From an uncultured Muribaculaceae bacterium (lineage in GTDB: Bacteria; Bacteroidota; Bacteroidia; Bacteroidales; Muribaculaceae), in contig CAJUJB010000056.1 of assembly GCA_910586595.1 (NCBI GenBank), positions 1-16,459 on the forward strand: a DNA stretch of 16,459 nucleotides, written 5' to 3'. The notes under the pieces are model-generated. The model had not been told where the DNA came from, searched no databases, and worked only from the letters and a program-made list of their open reading frames with translations. A program made the translations under genes and the position numbers. Below are positions 13,475 through 16,459 of this stretch, in pieces; the first letter of the stretch is position 1; each line of letters opens with the position of its first letter.

Positions 13475-14474
13475 TATAAAGAATTGTCCGTCTTCACTTC
13501 AAGAGGGATTTGACACCTATAGTCCGAAGGGATCCAAACTGTTATTTAGCACGGCTAAAGTATCCCCGATTCTTGATTTCCATATTGATGAGTTCGGTGA
13601 TGGTGGTGATATTGCCGACGCAATGCGCCGCATATCTGTATCTGGTGTGCAGGAAAAATTTCCGGCTTTAGTAGAGAATGGGAGAATCCGCATTGCGCGG
13701 GATGGCGAACGTTCAACCCATATTCTGAAACCGGCTCCCTGGGATAGGACACTGCGCGACCGTAAGCTGATTCCTGCAAACGAACATCTGACGATGCAGA
13801 TTGCCTCGCAGGTCTACGGAATACAGACGGCTGCCAACGGATTATGTTTCACGCCCGATGGACACGCTGTGTATATCACCCGACGCTTCGATATTTCACC
13901 GGCCGGCAACAAGCTGTCTATGGAAGATTTTGCATCATTGGTCGGTAGGAATGAGCAGTTGGCTGGTTCACAGTTCAAATACAATAGTTGCTATGAAGAT
14001 ATTGCGAAGGCTATCCGTCGCAATGTTGCTGCATGGATGGTCGATATGGAGAGATTTTTCACGCTGGTCGTATTCAATTATATCTATGCTAACGGAGATG
14101 CTCACCTCAAAAACTTCTCACTGATTCTTGATGGTCAGGATTACAGACTTGCACCCGCCTATGATTTGTTGAATACCAGTCTACATGTCGATGGTGATGA
14201 CTTCGGCCTTGATGGAGGATTGTCTCCCGATATTGAAACCAGCGATGTATATGACCGCACCGGTCATCCATGCCGCCTTGACTTCGAGAGATTCGCAACT
14301 AAAATCGGATTGGTCGGTAAGCGAGCCGACAAGATTCTTGACGGCTTCATGACTCTGCCAGAGATGGCCGGGCATCTGATTGAGCGGAGCTTCCTCTCCG
14401 AAAAGATGAAGCGGACTTATCTACGCATCATAAACGAGCGAATCAGCCGCTTCTGTCGACCGGAGAAGGGATAA
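13467..14474 (+). CDS. hipT: HipT/HipA-family serine-threonine kinase toxin
   Basis: A 335-residue HipA-fold kinase lacking the N-terminal subdomain, which is supplied by the preceding gene. The Gly-rich segment is SVSGVQEKF, with Ser57 and Ser59 in the S-x-S arrangement at which HipT autophosphorylates; as I recall, E. coli O127 HipT is about the same length and has its S-I-S motif at the same numbers. HILKP (85-89) supplies the ATP-binding Lys88, NGDAHLKN (209-216) the catalytic loop with Asp211, and APAYDLLN (229-236) the metal-binding Asp233. HipA phosphorylates glutamyl-tRNA synthetase and E. coli HipT tryptophanyl-tRNA synthetase; the target here is unknown. All key kinase residues are present, so it should be active. 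No clear terminator is seen after the stop. Confidence 0.87.
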   Translation: MIDIKNCPSSLQEGFDTYSPKGSKLLFSTAKVSPILDFHIDEFGDGGDIADAMRRISVSGVQEKFPALVENGRIRIARDGERSTHILKPAPWDRTLRDRKLIPANEHLTMQIASQVYGIQTAANGLCFTPDGHAVYITRRFDISPAGNKLSMEDFASLVGRNEQLAGSQFKYNSCYEDIAKAIRRNVAAWMVDMERFFTLVVFNYIYANGDAHLKNFSLILDGQDYRLAPAYDLLNTSLHVDGDDFGLDGGLSPDIETSDVYDRTGHPCRLDFERFATKIGLVGKRADKILDGFMTLPEMAGHLIERSFLSEKMKRTYLRIINERISRFCRPEKG

Positions 14475-14524
14475 TAATTGCCAAAAAAATGCGGTGAAAC
14501 TTTAAAAATCCTTATCAGAAATTA

Positions 14525-14554
14525 TTTCCGAGTGGATTTTTTGTCGTAAATTTG
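14525..14554 (+). promoter_or_regulatory. Promoter of the secreted LRR/SusE-like gene
   Basis: TAAATTTG (14547-14554) is a perfect -7 box. The -33 candidate TTTC (14525-14528) is weaker and 18 bases upstream. The leader would be about 120 bases, the longest in the window. Confidence 0.65.
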
Positions 14555-14582
14555 CCATTATCAACCGATTATCTTGTGAGTA

Positions 14583-14605
14583 TTGCGTAAATGATGTCAA
14601 CGCAA
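14583..14605 (+). other. Small inverted repeat in the leader of the last gene
   Basis: TTGCGT (14583-14588) and ACGCAA (14600-14605) are exact complements around an 11-base loop, inside the presumed leader about 75 bases before the start codon. It is short and could be chance; no T-run follows. Confidence 0.3.
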
Positions 14606-14680
14606 CCGCGTAGTGTAGTTTGGAATGATAACCATTTTAACCCACTAACCTTTAGAAACAATCAATCATTACTTATACTT

Positions 14681-16459
14681 ATGAAAATTTTCAAGAATCT
14701 TTTGTCTGCTGCCGCAGTGTCATTGGCGCTCACGGCATCAGCGTCGCCCGGCACATTCTCGCTCGGGGCCGACGCGCAGCGGGAGGGGCCTGTGGCGGGT
14801 GTCTGCAAGCATCGGCCAGATAAGGTCAAGGCCATGGCTCCTTCCGGAGAATGGAAGTCGATCGGTACGGGTGTTTATACCGAAGGACTTTTTTCGGTTT
14901 ATAATACATCATTTGATGGTGCCTCATGGTCGATAGATGTCGAGGAAAGTGTGGAGCAGCCCGGTTATTACCGCTTCATTCCATATACCGATCAATCTCC
15001 AATCGCGAATACCTTGGGTTTTGCGGATGAGACATATATGTATGTCAATGCTACAGACCCTTCGCAAGTCTATGTAGAAGATTTTGTGCCTTACGGAGCC
15101 TTTTATTTCAGTCAGATTGTGCCTGAAAACACTTGGAATTCTGCTGAGGGCAACTATTGGTATGGAACACTCTCCGACGGGGTCGTCTCTTTTCCTGAGC
15201 GTGCATTTGTCATTTGGATAGATGGTAATGAGGAAGAAGGAACTGAAGGTGCGTGGTATTATACAAATCCTTATGGCTCGTTTAGAATAGAACTTCCGGT
15301 GAGTACTTCATCCACTGAAATCCAGCCTACCGACTATGCAGTATTGCGGTCAATCTACGACGTCTGCGGAGGTTCTGGCTGGTACTACAATCTGTGGAAT
15401 TTTTCGACCAACTCCTTCCCGGGCGTTACATTCGACTCCGAGGGCTATGTGACGGCAATCGATCTTTCGGGCCGTGGCCTGCGTGGTTCTTTCCCGACCG
15501 AGATTAAAAAACTTAGCAGGCTTAGAACCCTCGATCTTTCAGCTAACTATCTGAGTGGAGACATCAACGGCGACGAGGCCACCTCCGGCTCCATGATTTA
15601 TCTGCGTGGTGAGTTTAACGACTGGACGGCTCCTGATGAATACGCCTTCGAGGCTTCTGCGCTGGGTGTATACCTGATTTCGGGTGTGACAATCTCCGCA
15701 GGAACAGAATTCAAGATTGGCGATGCCGACTGGATGAAGATCAACTATGGCGGAGGAGAGGTATATCTCAATACACCTGTCACGCTGGAGTACAACGGCT
15801 CTAATTGCGTGGCTGCCGAAGATCTTGTGAATGTCACCATGGCATTCGATCCTCAGTCGGGCGTACTTATCGTGACGGACAACCCTTCAATGTGGCTCAA
15901 TGCACCGGCTCGCCGTGCAAACGTGACGACAAGATATACTCCCGATTTCATTACTATGAACGGTGGTAAGACAACTGCCAGCTACACGACTCTGACTTCA
16001 GATGAAGGATGGACGGCCGTTAACAGCGCATTGTTCTCCGGCAACTCAGCAGGCACCAATTCTTCGCCTAAATTTGCCTTTATCGGCTCAAGCGACGATG
16101 ACCGCGCCGTAGTGCTCAATGGCAAGACATCAGCCCCTGGCAAGCTTACTTCGCCAAAACTATATGAGCCGCTCGGAATGCTAAGTTTTGATTGTGCTTT
16201 TCCCTTCACCGATACGCAAGCTCAGCTTAAGATTTCGGTTGTACAAGGTACGCAAGAACTCTATCTGTTATTAGATATTACTGGAGGTCAGTATGAGGTA
16301 CAACATTTCGATCTTGATTTTTCGGATCAATACTATAACGGTAGCTATACAATTGCGATAGAGAACAAGTGCCTCAGCGGTTCATCATCAAATAAAGACC
16401 GAGTGGCCATTTTTAACCTAAGTTACACCACACTAAGTGAGGAAACTCCAGTAGATCCT
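14681..16459 (+). CDS. Secreted LRR and SusE-like multidomain protein, 3' end missing
   Basis: An open frame from ATG 14681 runs without a stop to the last base of the window (593 codons), so the C terminus lies outside. MKIFKNLLSAAAVSLALTAS followed by AS is a signal peptide (about 1-22) with no lipobox Cys. Residues about 45-215 are unassigned and rich in aromatics. Residues about 225-295 look like the plant-type LRR cap and repeats, with GGSGWYYNLWNFS then AIDLSGRGLRGSFPTEI and LRTLDLSANYLSG. A SusE/SusF-like sandwich follows (about 302-390), with MIYLRGEFNDW and FKIGDADW. The last part (about 425-590) has LNGKTSAPGKLTSPKL, ISVVQGTQELYLLLDI and NKDRVAIFNLSYT, a beta-rich module often found in Bacteroidales surface proteins. 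It may bind glycans or protein at the cell surface; a sorting signal would be in the missing part. Confidence 0.75.
   Translation, partial: MKIFKNLLSAAAVSLALTASASPGTFSLGADAQREGPVAGVCKHRPDKVKAMAPSGEWKSIGTGVYTEGLFSVYNTSFDGASWSIDVEESVEQPGYYRFIPYTDQSPIANTLGFADETYMYVNATDPSQVYVEDFVPYGAFYFSQIVPENTWNSAEGNYWYGTLSDGVVSFPERAFVIWIDGNEEEGTEGAWYYTNPYGSFRIELPVSTSSTEIQPTDYAVLRSIYDVCGGSGWYYNLWNFSTNSFPGVTFDSEGYVTAIDLSGRGLRGSFPTEIKKLSRLRTLDLSANYLSGDINGDEATSGSMIYLRGEFNDWTAPDEYAFEASALGVYLISGVTISAGTEFKIGDADWMKINYGGGEVYLNTPVTLEYNGSNCVAAEDLVNVTMAFDPQSGVLIVTDNPSMWLNAPARRANVTTRYTPDFITMNGGKTTASYTTLTSDEGWTAVNSALFSGNSAGTNSSPKFAFIGSSDDDRAVVLNGKTSAPGKLTSPKLYEPLGMLSFDCAFPFTDTQAQLKISVVQGTQELYLLLDITGGQYEVQHFDLDFSDQYYNGSYTIAIENKCLSGSSSNKDRVAIFNLSYTTLSEETPVDP

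Noticed and set aside
13145..14474. A single hipA gene broken by a frameshift
   Set aside because: The kinase has its own ATG, numbering and length like known HipT proteins, and the three-gene order equals hipBST; a recent frameshift would not give this match. Not fully excluded without relatives.
1..16459. CRISPR array, tRNA or rRNA genes, insertion sequences
   Set aside because: I found no spaced direct repeats, cloverleaf-like sequence, rRNA motifs, transposase frame or terminal inverted repeats in the intergenic regions.

Overview
The window comes from the chromosome of a Bacteroidota member, most likely order Bacteroidales; a Muribaculaceae-like gut lineage is a guess. The reasons are five or six promoters with the Bacteroidetes-type -7 box TAnnTTTG, several with a TTTG/CTTG-like -33 element about 20 bases upstream, the absence of strong Shine-Dalgarno sites, and typical Bacteroidales protein families (a carboxypeptidase-regulatory-like outer-membrane beta-barrel protein, and an LRR/SusE-like secreted protein). 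All genes called here are on the + strand.

Layout. 1-237: the 3' end of an unidentified gene, closed by a hairpin terminator. 421-1809: asnS (asparaginyl-tRNA synthetase) with its own promoter and terminator. 1940-4151: a two-gene operon of an ABC/SMC-like AAA ATPase and an HNH nuclease, which I read as a stand-alone Septu-type (PtuA-PtuB) anti-phage module, inserted between asnS and the next housekeeping operon. 4217-9810: rimP-nusA-infB-folK, the conserved ribosome-maturation/transcription-elongation/translation-initiation operon, here ending in folK overlapping infB by one base. It has a long hairpin at the expected 5' end of the mRNA and a structured nusA-infB spacer. 9892-12741: a large outer-membrane beta-barrel protein with a Gly/Pro tail, on its own promoter and terminator. 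12908-14474: a three-gene toxin-antitoxin operon with the order and domain split of HipBST (HTH repressor, detached HipA N-terminal domain, HipT-like kinase), preceded by a promoter flanked by inverted half-sites. 14681-16459: a secreted LRR plus SusE-like multi-domain protein cut by the window end.

How it fits together: the core of the window is information processing (AsnRS, RimP, NusA, IF-2). Two defence or conflict modules sit in gaps between housekeeping transcription units: a Septu-like nuclease system and a HipBST-like kinase system. Both look less rich in C-ending codons than their neighbours, which suggests acquisition. The HipBST-like operon is the most interesting content: the kinase has the S-x-S motif at residues 57 and 59, the same positions I recall for E. 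coli O127 HipT, and the promoter is bracketed by a perfect 9-bp inverted repeat that could be the HipB operator pair.
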